A stretch of DNA of 64,000 bases, taken from contig NZ_CP125957.1 of the NCBI RefSeq assembly GCF_030064125.1, positions 4,216,001-4,280,000 on the forward strand, written 5' to 3'. How positions within the stretch are numbered: the stretch's first letter is position 1; each line of letters opens with the position of its first letter. A program made the translations under genes and the position numbers. This document shows positions 18,571 through 27,094 of the stretch, piece after piece. The DNA is from Pseudomonas sp. G2-4. Lineage in GTDB: Bacteria > Pseudomonadota > Gammaproteobacteria > Pseudomonadales > Pseudomonadaceae. The notes beneath the pieces were generated by a model that was not told the DNA's origin, made no database searches, and saw only the letters and a program-made list of their open reading frames with translations.

Positions 18571-19176
18571 ATGACTATGTCGACCGAAACCGCCCCGCGC
18601 CTCAAGCTTGAGCAATACCTGGGATTGCAGATCAAGCGCCAGCGCCAGGCTCAGGATCTGAAATTATCTGACGTGGCCAAGATTGCCGATATCAGCCAGG
18701 GCATGCTGAGCAAAATCGAAAATGCCCAGGTGTCCACCAGCCTCGACACCTTGAGCCGTCTGTGCGACGTGCTCGGCCTGCCACTGTCGAAGCTGTTCAG
18801 CGAATACGACCAGCAAGACGGTAGTGCGTTGCTGGTCAAGGCTGATCAGGGGATGGAAGTGGTTCGACGAGGCACCGAGAAGGGTCATACCTATCATCTG
18901 CTCAATCACACTCGTGGGCCGAAGAAAAGTTTTGAGGCCTATATGGTCAGCATGGATGATGCGAGTGAAGAGTTTCCGACCTTCTCCCACCCCGGCACCG
19001 AATTCCTCCACTTGCTGGAAGGTGAGCTGATCTATCGCCACGGCAATCAGCTTTACCGAATGGAAGCTGGTGACAGCCTGACGTTCGAAGGCGAAATCCC
19101 CCACGGCCCCGAGCAGCTGGTGCAGGTGCCGATCCGCCTGTTGTCGATCATGAATTACGGCAACGACAAAGAATAA
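18571..19176 (+). CDS. XRE-family regulator with C-terminal cupin domain
   Basis: 201 aa from the ATG at 18571 (an ATG at 18577 or a GTG at 18559 are alternatives). The N-terminal helix-turn-helix is at about 15-70, LGLQIKRQRQ through GMLSKIENAQVSTSLDTL. A cupin barrel follows at about 110-190, with HPGTEFLHLLEGE and DSLTFEGEIPHGPEQ, a likely ligand or metal pocket. This architecture is that of PuuR-like regulators, several of which control amine catabolism. It is divergent from gmaS and sits in the middle of the amine cluster, so it is the prime candidate to bind the shared 33-bp element. Ligand and sign of regulation are unknown. Confidence 0.9.
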   Translation: MTMSTETAPRLKLEQYLGLQIKRQRQAQDLKLSDVAKIADISQGMLSKIENAQVSTSLDTLSRLCDVLGLPLSKLFSEYDQQDGSALLVKADQGMEVVRRGTEKGHTYHLLNHTRGPKKSFEAYMVSMDDASEEFPTFSHPGTEFLHLLEGELIYRHGNQLYRMEAGDSLTFEGEIPHGPEQLVQVPIRLLSIMNYGNDKE

Positions 19177-19207
19177 CGCCCCCACTTCCCTTGCTTTGCC
19201 CTGTCTT

Positions 19208-19230
19208 GAGGCCGACCCAGCGTCGGCCTC
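19208..19230 (+). terminator. Terminator-like hairpin after the regulator gene
   Basis: A perfect 9-bp stem, GAGGCCGAC/GTCGGCCTC, with a 5-base loop, followed by ACGAATTTTC. It lies 32 bp after the regulator stop and separates it from the second purU operon. Confidence 0.7.
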
Positions 19231-19300
19231 ACGAATTTTCCTGTCAGTTAAAAAACTTTCTTGAAAGCTCTGGACGCGGCGCGACCATTCCCCTATAAAG

Positions 19301-19333
19301 CCACAACCAGGAATAATTTATTCCCAACAAGAA
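19301..19333. promoter_or_regulatory. Candidate operator pair upstream of purU2-folD2-mgdABCD
   Basis: TTCCCAACAAGAA (19321-19333) matches the cluster motif at 12 of 13 positions. The half starting 20 bp earlier keeps the CAGGAA side (8 of 13). It lies 85-117 bp before purU copy 2. The 20-bp spacing is the same as at the other three sites. Confidence 0.55.
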
Positions 19334-19417
19334 AATACGCTCATGGATGAGCCTGCTGTCCGTCGATGATTTTTTTCGCTATGCGATGAGCTGCCGCCAT
19401 CATCCCGAGGACGTGTC

Positions 19418-20284
19418 ATGCAACACGAAAAAAACCATTTCATCATCAAGATCACCTGTCCCGCGGTGTCCGGCATCGTCGCTGCCGTCACCACCTACCT
19501 AGCGGACAATGGTTGCTACATCGGGGAGATGGCGCAATTCGATGACGATTTCAGCGGCCGTTTTTTCATGCGTGCGGTGTTCCGCTTCAACGACAGCCAT
19601 CAGGGCGACATCCAACAGATCAAGGACGGCTTCGCCGACGTCGCCCAAGCATTCGACATGACCTGGGAATTGCACGACACCCGCGAGCCGATGCGTGTCC
19701 TGCTGATGGTCAGCAAGTTCGACCACTGCCTGACCGACCTGCTCTATCGCTACCACAAAGGCGAGATGGACATGACCATCACCGCCATCGTCTCCAACCA
19801 CCTCGACCTGCGGCCCATGGCTGAACGCGAAGGCATTCGTTTCATCTACTTGCCGGTGACCAAGGAAACCAAGGCTCGACAGGAAACCGAGCTGATGAAG
19901 ATCGTCGACGACACCGGCACCGAACTGGTGGTATTGGCGCGCTACATGCAAATCCTCTCTGATGACCTGTGCAAGCAACTCTCCGGGCGGGCGATCAACA
20001 TTCACCATTCGTTCTTACCCGGCTTCAAAGGAGCCAAGCCTTATCACCAAGCCTACCAGCGTGGTGTGAAACTGATCGGCGCCACCGCTCATTACGTCAC
20101 CAGCGACCTCGATGAGGGACCGATCATTGAGCAGGAAGTACAGCGCGTCGATCACGTCTACCTACCCGACGACCTGGTTGCCACCGGCCGTGACACCGAA
20201 ACCGTGGCCCTGTCCAAGGCGGTCAAGTATCACCTGGAGCACCGGGTTTTCCTCAACCAGGACAGAACGGTGATCTTCCGGTGA
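19418..20284 (+). CDS. purU: Formyltetrahydrofolate deformylase (copy 2)
   Basis: 288 aa, colinear with copy 1 at 4805-5671 over the whole length, including [20 protein letters not shown] and the HLEHRVF...NQD...TVIFR end. It hydrolyses 10-formyl-THF to formate and THF. First gene of the mgd operon; its stop overlaps the folD start by 4 bp. It would serve the methylene-THF made by MgdABCD, as copy 1 serves DmmD and Tdm. Confidence 0.95.
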   Translation: MQHEKNHFIIKITCPAVSGIVAAVTTYLADNGCYIGEMAQFDDDFSGRFFMRAVFRFNDSHQGDIQQIKDGFADVAQAFDMTWELHDTREPMRVLLMVSKFDHCLTDLLYRYHKGEMDMTITAIVSNHLDLRPMAEREGIRFIYLPVTKETKARQETELMKIVDDTGTELVVLARYMQILSDDLCKQLSGRAINIHHSFLPGFKGAKPYHQAYQRGVKLIGATAHYVTSDLDEGPIIEQEVQRVDHVYLPDDLVATGRDTETVALSKAVKYHLEHRVFLNQDRTVIFR

Positions 20285-21186
20285 ACGCATACAAACTGAT
20301 CGACGGAAAGGCCACTGCCGCCCGCGTCCTGGTGCAGGTTCGCGAGGACGTGGAGCGCCTGCGCGAGCAAGACATTCAACCGGCCTTGGCGGTGATTCTC
20401 GTGGGCAGCGACCCTGCCAGCCAGGTCTATGTGCGAAACAAGATCCTGCGCGCCGAAGAAGTGGGTATCCGCTCGCTGGAACATCGGCTGTCCACGGACA
20501 CCAGCACTGAACAGTTGCTCATTCTGATCGCCCGACTGAATACCGATCGCTCAATCCACGGCATTCTGCTGCAACTGCCGCTGCCTTCGCATATCGACGA
20601 ATTACGCGCACTGGAGGCTATCGCTCCGGACAAGGATGTAGACGGGTTTCACAGTCAGAACGTCGGTGGTCTCAGCCAGGGTCGCACGGTACTCGCGCCC
20701 TGCACCCCCAGTGGTTGTTTGTATCTGCTGGAACAAACCTGCGGCGATCTACGCGGCAAGCACGCGGTGGTGATCGGCCGCTCGAACATCGTCGGCAAAC
20801 CCATGGCCGCGTTGTTGCTGCAGGCCGACTGCTCGGTGACCGTCCTGCATTCGCGCAGCCCGGATCCGCAGGCCCTGTGCCGCCAGGCAGACATCGTCAT
20901 CGCCGCCGTGGGTCGCCCACGATTGATCGACGCCAGTTGGCTCAAACCTGGCGCAGTGGTGATCGACGTCGGCATCAACCGCATCGAAGAGGATGGCCGC
21001 AGTCGCCTGGTGGGCGACGTCGACTTCGACAGCGCCCTGGCACACGTCGCGGCGATCACCCCGGTGCCCGGTGGTGTCGGCCCGATGACCATTGCCTTCC
21101 TGATGAAAAACACTGTCACCGCAGCCCTTGCACAACACCGGGCCCTACGCAGCCAATCGGAGGCCTTATGCCATTCAATCTATTGA
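20281..21186 (+). CDS. folD: Methylene-THF dehydrogenase / methenyl-THF cyclohydrolase (copy 2)
   Basis: 301 aa from a GTG that overlaps the purU stop. It has the same motifs as copy 1: [35 protein letters not shown] and [18 protein letters not shown]. It oxidises and cyclohydrolyses C1-THF from N-methylglutamate oxidation to formyl-THF. Its 3' end overlaps mgdA by 19 bp, so the two are probably translationally coupled. Confidence 0.93.
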   Translation: MNAYKLIDGKATAARVLVQVREDVERLREQDIQPALAVILVGSDPASQVYVRNKILRAEEVGIRSLEHRLSTDTSTEQLLILIARLNTDRSIHGILLQLPLPSHIDELRALEAIAPDKDVDGFHSQNVGGLSQGRTVLAPCTPSGCLYLLEQTCGDLRGKHAVVIGRSNIVGKPMAALLLQADCSVTVLHSRSPDPQALCRQADIVIAAVGRPRLIDASWLKPGAVVIDVGINRIEEDGRSRLVGDVDFDSALAHVAAITPVPGGVGPMTIAFLMKNTVTAALAQHRALRSQSEALCHSIY

Positions 21187-22409
21187 AATACGGGCTGAGT
21201 TCGGAGTACCCGGTGGAAGTGGATTTGCCGCCACCGAAGGAACTCAAGTCGAGCTATGACGTGGTGATCATCGGTGCCGGCGGCCACGGCCTGGCCATCG
21301 CTTATTACCTGGCCAAGTACCATGGCATCACTAATGTCGCGGTGTTGGAGAAGTCCTACCTGGGCGGCGGCAATACCGCGCGCAACACCGCGGTGATCCG
21401 CTCCAACTACCTGACCAGCGAAGGCGTGCGTTTCTATGCCGAATCGGTGCGGATGTTCCAGGGGCTTTCGAACGAGTTCGACTTCAACATCATGTATTCC
21501 GAGCGCGGCCAACTGACCCTGGCCCACACCGATGCCACGGTGCGTTCGTTCCGTCAGCGCGCCGAGGTGAACAAACACTTCGGCGGCCGTACCGAAATGA
21601 TTGATCGCCAGCAGATTCGCGAGCTGGTACCCAGCCTCAACCTCGATCCCGGCCACTTGCCGGTGATCGCCGGCCTGTGGCATATCGACGGCGCCACCGC
21701 GCGCCACGACGCCGTGGCCTGGGGTTACGCCAAGCAGGCGGCCAAGCGCGGTGTGGAAATCCATCAGCTCACCGAAGTCCAGGACCTGATCATCGAGAAC
21801 GGGGCGATCATCGCCGTGAAAACCAATCGCGGCACGATCAAATGTGGTTGCGCGGTGCAAGCGATTGCCGGGCACAGCTCATTGCTGATGACCAAGGCCG
21901 GGATCCGTTCGCCGATCCAGACCTTCCCGCTACAAGCGATGGTCACCCAGCCGTTCAAGCCGTTTCTTGATCCGCTGGTGAGCTCCTCCGCCCTGCACTG
22001 CTACGTGCAACAAACCAGCCGTGGCGAAGTGGTGTTCGGCGGCGGATCCGATCCCTATCCGCTGTTCAACACCCGCTCGACGCTGGACCTCAAGGAAAGC
22101 TTGCTAGCCCATGCGATCGAGATGTTCCCGTTCCTGGCCAACGCCAAGCTGATGCGCCAATGGGCCGGGATCACCGACATGACCCCGGATTACAGTCCGA
22201 TCATGGGCTTGTCGCCGGTGAAGAATTACTACCTCGACGCGGGCTGGGGTACCTGGGGCTTCAAGGCCACGCCGATCTGCGGCAAGACCATGGCCGAGTT
22301 GGTGGCCAGCGGCGGCAAGGTGCCGGATCTGATCAAACCTTTCGGCCTCGAACGTTTCTCGACCTTCCAGCAAGTCAACGAAATGGGCGCCACGGCGGCC
22401 AGTCACTGA
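21168..22409 (+). CDS. mgdA: N-methylglutamate dehydrogenase subunit A (SoxB-like)
   Basis: 413 aa from the ATG at 21168, preceded by CGGAGG; an open frame continues upstream but overlaps folD. It is homologous to the beta subunit of heterotetrameric sarcosine oxidase, with the FAD-binding [19 protein letters not shown] near residue 30 and [12 protein letters not shown] near the C-terminus. It holds the catalytic flavin for oxidation of an N-methyl amino acid. With gmaS and mgsABC in the cluster the substrate is most likely N-methylglutamate rather than sarcosine. Confidence 0.88.
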   Translation: MPFNLLKYGLSSEYPVEVDLPPPKELKSSYDVVIIGAGGHGLAIAYYLAKYHGITNVAVLEKSYLGGGNTARNTAVIRSNYLTSEGVRFYAESVRMFQGLSNEFDFNIMYSERGQLTLAHTDATVRSFRQRAEVNKHFGGRTEMIDRQQIRELVPSLNLDPGHLPVIAGLWHIDGATARHDAVAWGYAKQAAKRGVEIHQLTEVQDLIIENGAIIAVKTNRGTIKCGCAVQAIAGHSSLLMTKAGIRSPIQTFPLQAMVTQPFKPFLDPLVSSSALHCYVQQTSRGEVVFGGGSDPYPLFNTRSTLDLKESLLAHAIEMFPFLANAKLMRQWAGITDMTPDYSPIMGLSPVKNYYLDAGWGTWGFKATPICGKTMAELVASGGKVPDLIKPFGLERFSTFQQVNEMGATAASH

Positions 22410-22422
22410 CGGAGAGCGGACT

Positions 22423-22725
22423 ATGAAAATCATGACTTGCCCGCTCAACGGGCCGCGCAATATCAGCGAATTCACCTATGGCGGTGAATTCAAGCCGATG
22501 CCTGACCCGGTCAGTTGCAGCGATGCCGAATGGGCCGACTACGTGTTCAACACCGACAACCTCGCCGGTGTGGTGCGCGAATGGTGGATGCACACGCCAT
22601 CCAGCTACTGGTTTCTGGCGGAGCGTCACACCGTCACCGATGAAATCCTGCGGACCTTCGACCCCAAAGAGCTCTTCAGCACCCGTGTCGAATTCAACGC
22701 CGCCGCCAAGGAGATCGCAGGATGA
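22423..22725 (+). CDS. mgdB: N-methylglutamate dehydrogenase subunit B (SoxD-like)
   Basis: 100 aa, the size of the sarcosine oxidase delta subunit. The start KIMTCPLNGPRNISEF and the late VREWWMHTPSSYWFLAER are typical. The small subunit binds zinc in sarcosine oxidase (Cys6 is visible here). It sits 13 bp after mgdA and overlaps mgdC by 4 bp. Confidence 0.88.
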   Translation: MKIMTCPLNGPRNISEFTYGGEFKPMPDPVSCSDAEWADYVFNTDNLAGVVREWWMHTPSSYWFLAERHTVTDEILRTFDPKELFSTRVEFNAAAKEIAG

Positions 22726-25619
22726 ATCGCCTCCCCGCCCCCATGGGCTTGCTGATCGACCGTGATCAGCCGCTGGATTTCAGCTTCGACGGCCAGCGCT
22801 ATCAAGGCTTGCAGGGCGACAGCATCGCCAGTGCCTTGCTGGCCAACGGACGCTTCCTGATCTCCCGCTCGTTCAAATACCATCGCCCGCGTGGCCCTCT
22901 GACGATGGCCGGCCAGGACGCCAACAGCCTGGTGCAATTGCCCGAAGAACCCAACGTACTGGCTGATGCACACGCGTTGTCCGCTGGGTTGCAGGTGACG
23001 GCGCAGAACGTCAACGGCTCGCTGGATAACGACCGCGACGCCTACCTGGGCAAGTTCTCCAAATTCATGCCAGTGGGCTTCTACTACCGCTCGTTCTACA
23101 AGCCCAAAGGCATGTGGAAGGTCTGGGAGCCGATCATTCGCAAGAAGGCCGGCCTCGGTGTGCTTGACCTGAAGTTTCAGCCTGAATACTACGACAAGGC
23201 CTACCTTTTCACCGACCTGGCAGTCATCGGCGCAGGCCCCGCAGGGCTCCATGCGGCGCTGACGGCAGCCAACGCGGGAGCCAAGGTGTTGATCATCGAG
23301 CAACAGCCGATTCTCGGCGGTTCCCTCACCTATGCCCGCTTCGATATAGAAGGTAACAAGGCTGAAAACCTACGTCGCGAACTGCTCGCTGCGGTCGAGC
23401 AACACGCCAATATCCAGATCTTGACCGAGGCCACGTGCAACGCCTGGTTCACCGACAACTACCTGCCGGTGATTCAGGGCAAACGCCTGTACAAGGTCCG
23501 CGCCCGCCAGTGCCTGGTGTGCAGCGGCGCGTTCGATCAGCCGGTTATCTTTCGCAACAACGACCTGCCGGGCGTGATGCTGACCAGCGCCGCGCAACGA
23601 CTGATGAAACTGTATGCGGTCAAACCGGGTAAACGCGCCGTGGTGCTGACGGGCAACGATGACGGTTACCTCGCCGCGCTGGATCTGCATGATCAGGGCG
23701 TGGAGGTCGTCGCCGTGGTGGACCTGCGCCAGGGTCCTTCGGACGAATCCTTGCTGCGCGCACTGGCGCAACGCAAGATCTACCATCAGAGCAACAGCAC
23801 CGTCTATGAAGCCCTGCACGAGAAAGGCATGCGCCATATCAACGGCGTCGACGTGCGCAAAATCACCGCACAAGGCCAGGTCGCCGAGAGCGGGCAACAC
23901 CTGGAGTGCGATTTACTGTGTATGTCCGCCGGTTACATGCCGGTCTATCAACTGCTGTGCCAGGCCGGCGGCAAACTGGCCTACGACGATCAGCGGGCCG
24001 AGTTCACGCTCAGCGGCCTACCAAAGAATCTGAATGTCGCCGGCTCGGTCAACGGTCGTCACCAGCTCGATAACGTGATTGCCGATGGTGTGAATGCCGG
24101 TGCCGATGCCGCCCTCGCGCTGGGTCTGGCAGTCGGCACGCAACGCGCGCCATTGAGCGGCGAGGCTCGGGTCAACTTTAATTGGCCAATCTTCCCGCAC
24201 CCCAAAGGCAAGGACTTCGTTGACTTCGACGAGGATCTGCAAGTAGCCGACATCGTCAACGCCACCCGGATCGGCTATCGCGACGTGCAACTGGTCAAGC
24301 GCTACTCCACCGTCGGCATGGGCCCGTCCCAGGGTCGTCACTCGGCGCTGCCGACCGCGCGGTTGGTCGCCTGGGCCACCCAGCGCAACATCAGTGAAAC
24401 CGGCGTAACCACCGCGCGACCGCCGTTTGTTGCGGAAAAGCTCGCGCATGTCGCCGGTCGCGCGTTCGACCCATACCGGCAAACGCCGATGCACGCTTGT
24501 CACCTGCAAGCCGGAGCGAAGATGATGCCCGCCGGCATCTGGCAGCGCCCGGCCTATTACGGCAACGCCAAGGATCGCGAGACATGCATGCAGGCCGAAG
24601 CCCTGCACGTGCGCAACAAGGTCGGCATCATCGATGTCTCGACCCTCGGTGGCCTTGATGTGCGCGGCCCGGATGCGGCCGAACTGCTCAATCGGATGTA
24701 CACCTTTGCGTTCCTCAAGCAGCCGATCGGCCGCTCCCGTTACGCGCTGATGACCAATGAGCACGGCGTGGTAATCGACGACGGCGTCTGTGCGCGCTTT
24801 GCCGAGAACCATTTCTACGTCACGGCCACCACCAGCGGTGTCGACCGGATCTATCAGCAAATGCTCAAGTGGAACGCGCAATGGCGCCTCGACGTGGATG
24901 TCGCCAACGTCACCGCGGCCATTTGCGCGGTGAACCTTGCCGGGCCGGACTCGCGCAAGGTGTTGGAACAGGTCTGCACCGACCTCGACCTGAGCGCCGA
25001 TGCCTTCCCTTATCTGGGCGTTCGCCAAGGCACCGTGGCCGGCATCAAGGCTCGGTTGTTGCGGGTCGGTTTTGTCGGCGAACTGGGCTATGAAATCCAC
25101 GTACCCGCGCGTCATGGGCTCAAGCTCTGGGACGCACTGATTGAGGCCGGCAAAGCACATGACATCCGCCCCTTCGGCGTCGAAACACAGCGCCTGCTGC
25201 GTCTGGAAAAAGGCCATGTGATCATCAGCCAGGACACCGACGGCATGACTCACCCGGCGGAAATCGACATGGGCTGGGCGATCAGTCGCACCAAGCCGTT
25301 CTTTGTCGGCCGCCGCTCAGTAGACATCCTCGAAGCTCAGCCACTGAAACGCAAACTGGTGGGTTTCAGCCTGCCAAGGAACAGCCCGCAACCGCTTGAG
25401 GGACACCTGGTGCTCAACGGCCCGGACATCAGCGGGAATGTCACGTCCTGCGAATATTCCGCCACCCTTGGCAAGATCATCGGCCTGGCCTACGCCGGCA
25501 TCGACCAAAGTACTCCGGGGCAAAAAATCCCGATCCGTGTCGAAGGTGGCATCGTAGTCCAGGCCGAGGTGGTGCCGTTGCCCTTCTTTGATCCAGACAA
25601 CCAACGCCAGGAGCTTTGA
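22722..25619 (+). CDS. mgdC: N-methylglutamate dehydrogenase subunit C (SoxA-like)
   Basis: 965 aa, matching the alpha subunit of heterotetrameric sarcosine oxidase. In order it has an N-terminal 2Fe-2S-like region near SFKYHRPRG, an NAD(P)-type Rossmann segment AVIGAGPAGLHAALTAANAGA, and a C-terminal GcvT-like THF-binding domain (about 580-965) with GFVGELGYEIHVP. The last domain yields 5,10-methylene-THF. It overlaps the end of mgdB. Use of NAD(P) rather than oxygen as electron acceptor, as in N-methylglutamate dehydrogenases, is inferred from context. Confidence 0.88.
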   Translation: MNRLPAPMGLLIDRDQPLDFSFDGQRYQGLQGDSIASALLANGRFLISRSFKYHRPRGPLTMAGQDANSLVQLPEEPNVLADAHALSAGLQVTAQNVNGSLDNDRDAYLGKFSKFMPVGFYYRSFYKPKGMWKVWEPIIRKKAGLGVLDLKFQPEYYDKAYLFTDLAVIGAGPAGLHAALTAANAGAKVLIIEQQPILGGSLTYARFDIEGNKAENLRRELLAAVEQHANIQILTEATCNAWFTDNYLPVIQGKRLYKVRARQCLVCSGAFDQPVIFRNNDLPGVMLTSAAQRLMKLYAVKPGKRAVVLTGNDDGYLAALDLHDQGVEVVAVVDLRQGPSDESLLRALAQRKIYHQSNSTVYEALHEKGMRHINGVDVRKITAQGQVAESGQHLECDLLCMSAGYMPVYQLLCQAGGKLAYDDQRAEFTLSGLPKNLNVAGSVNGRHQLDNVIADGVNAGADAALALGLAVGTQRAPLSGEARVNFNWPIFPHPKGKDFVDFDEDLQVADIVNATRIGYRDVQLVKRYSTVGMGPSQGRHSALPTARLVAWATQRNISETGVTTARPPFVAEKLAHVAGRAFDPYRQTPMHACHLQAGAKMMPAGIWQRPAYYGNAKDRETCMQAEALHVRNKVGIIDVSTLGGLDVRGPDAAELLNRMYTFAFLKQPIGRSRYALMTNEHGVVIDDGVCARFAENHFYVTATTSGVDRIYQQMLKWNAQWRLDVDVANVTAAICAVNLAGPDSRKVLEQVCTDLDLSADAFPYLGVRQGTVAGIKARLLRVGFVGELGYEIHVPARHGLKLWDALIEAGKAHDIRPFGVETQRLLRLEKGHVIISQDTDGMTHPAEIDMGWAISRTKPFFVGRRSVDILEAQPLKRKLVGFSLPRNSPQPLEGHLVLNGPDISGNVTSCEYSATLGKIIGLAYAGIDQSTPGQKIPIRVEGGIVVQAEVVPLPFFDPDNQRQEL

Positions 25620-25622
25620 GTC

Positions 25623-26189
25623 ATGACCAGTCTGAGAGAACAACACAGCATCGCCCGGCAACCCCTGACGCCGTTGCCGGGGTGCTGCCTGGCGGACCTC
25701 ACCGACCTGCCACGGGTGGGTTTTCGCGGTGCCCATGCTGCCGAGTACCTGCGCAGCCGCGGCTTCGTGCTGCCGGATGCGCCCAACCGTGCGGTGATTC
25801 AAGCCGATGGCAGTCAAGTAGCGCGGCTGTCACAGACCGAATACCTGCTGCTCGGCAGTCCAAAGGATCAAGGCCAACGAATGGCGGATGAGGAAGCCCA
25901 GTGGGAACTGGACCACCGCGCCAACTATCTGCTGCCGCGCCAAGACAGTCACGCCTGCTTTCAACTATCGGGAGAACACCTGAGCGAGGTGATGGCTAAA
26001 CTATGCGGCGTCGACTTGAGTTTGCAGGCGTTCGGCCCGGGTACAGTGGCGCAAACCTCCGCGGCGCGGATCAACGTGATCGTGATCAATTCAGACACCG
26101 TGCAACAAAGGAGCTTGCACATCCTTTGTGACCGGGCGTCGCGGGAGTATTTTCGGGAGGCGTTGGAGGATGCAATGCAAGAGTATTGA
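25623..26189 (+). CDS. mgdD: N-methylglutamate dehydrogenase subunit D (SoxG-like)
   Basis: 188 aa, similar in size and in the SGEHLSEVMAKLCGVDLS and QTSAARINVIVI segments to the gamma subunit of sarcosine oxidase, itself a reduced GcvT-like domain. It sits 3 bp after mgdC and ends the operon. The next gene is the converging tRNA-Gly. Confidence 0.85.
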   Translation: MTSLREQHSIARQPLTPLPGCCLADLTDLPRVGFRGAHAAEYLRSRGFVLPDAPNRAVIQADGSQVARLSQTEYLLLGSPKDQGQRMADEEAQWELDHRANYLLPRQDSHACFQLSGEHLSEVMAKLCGVDLSLQAFGPGTVAQTSAARINVIVINSDTVQQRSLHILCDRASREYFREALEDAMQEY

Positions 26190-26234
26190 GGTCTGGCTAC
26201 GGCTGTGACAACGCGCTGACGCTGCCGCCCTACT

Positions 26235-26279
26235 GGCCATGCATGCTGAGACGAAATTCCGTTCTGAGCATGCATGGGC
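26235..26279. repeat. Long imperfect palindrome downstream of mgdD
   Basis: The 10-bp arms CATGCATGCT (26238-26247) and AGCATGCATG (26267-26276) pair perfectly. The 19 bases between are themselves close to palindromic (CGAAATTCCG core). There is no T run. It could be a 3'-end-stabilising hairpin or a protein-binding site at the cluster boundary. Confidence 0.6.
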
Positions 26280-26320
26280 AGATGCCGACAGTAATGACAA
26301 TGCCGCTTGTAAATGTCACG

Positions 26321-26358
26321 CACAAAAAAACGCCACTCATTGAGTGGCGTTTTTTGTG
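26321..26358. terminator. Bidirectional terminator between mgd operon and tRNA-Gly
   Basis: The CGCCACTCA/TGAGTGGCG stem is flanked by runs of A on the left and T on the right. The inverted repeat therefore extends to AAAAAACGCCACTCA and is a proper terminator on both strands. It ends the tRNA transcript leftward and mgdABCD rightward. Confidence 0.9.
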
Positions 26359-26363
26359 AATCT

Positions 26364-26439
<76 letters not shown>

Positions 26440-26501
26440 GTCTTGGTGTGGCGCATTCTATAGCTTCAGAATACGCCGTCAACCCTTTGATTCAAAAAAG
26501 T

Positions 26502-27062
26502 TTATTTCGGGTCCACGTCAGTCCGCAGATGCGGCCAGGCGGCGCGCAGGTATTGGACCATCGACCACAGCGTCAAGCCTGCGGATATCAGCAGCAGCGC
26601 ATAGCCCAGCAGCACCCAGAAACTGAAGTCCGACGAGTTGGCCAGCAGGATCACCAGGGCCAGCATCTGCGCGGCGGTTTTCCATTTGCCGAGGTTCGAC
26701 ACGGCAACCTGGGCGCGGGCGCCCAGTTCGGCCATCCACTCCCGGAGTGCCGATACGACGATTTCGCGACCAATGATCACCGCCGCCGGCAAGGTCAGCC
26801 AGAGATTGCCGTGTTCTTGCACCAGCAGCACCAGGGCCACTGCCACCATCAGCTTGTCGGCCACCGGGTCGAGGAAGGCGCCGAAGGGCGTGCTTTGCTC
26901 CAGGCGTCGGGCCAGGTAGCCGTCCAGCCAGTCTGTCGCGGCGGCGAAGGCGAACACCGAGGCCGAGGCCGTGTAGCTCCAGTGGTACGGCAAATAGAAC
27001 AGCAATATGAAGATCGGGATGAGCAGGACGCGTAGAACGGTAATCAGGTTTGGGATATTCAT
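26502..27062 (-). CDS. pgsA: CDP-diacylglycerol-glycerol-3-phosphate 3-phosphatidyltransferase
   Basis: 186 aa from the ATG at 27062; a GTG two codons earlier is less likely. Inner-membrane enzyme of phosphatidylglycerol synthesis. The CDP-alcohol phosphatidyltransferase motif is visible as [10 protein letters not shown], then [11 protein letters not shown], giving the D-G-A-R-G-D-D pattern. It follows uvrC by 32 bp in the conserved gacA-uvrC-pgsA-tRNA order. Confidence 0.97.
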   Translation of the reverse strand: MNIPNLITVLRVLLIPIFILLFYLPYHWSYTASASVFAFAAATDWLDGYLARRLEQSTPFGAFLDPVADKLMVAVALVLLVQEHGNLWLTLPAAVIIGREIVVSALREWMAELGARAQVAVSNLGKWKTAAQMLALVILLANSSDFSFWVLLGYALLLISAGLTLWSMVQYLRAAWPHLRTDVDPK

Positions 27063-27094
27063 CGGCACAACTGGCTACGAGGTTGACGGGCATT

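Noticed and set aside
21168..26189. Heterotetrameric sarcosine oxidase (soxBDAG) of glycine betaine catabolism
   Set aside because: The subunits are homologous, but the genes share a cluster and operator with gmaS-mgsABC. No glyA, betaine demethylase or dimethylglycine genes are nearby, so MgdABCD is preferred. Sarcosine activity is not excluded.
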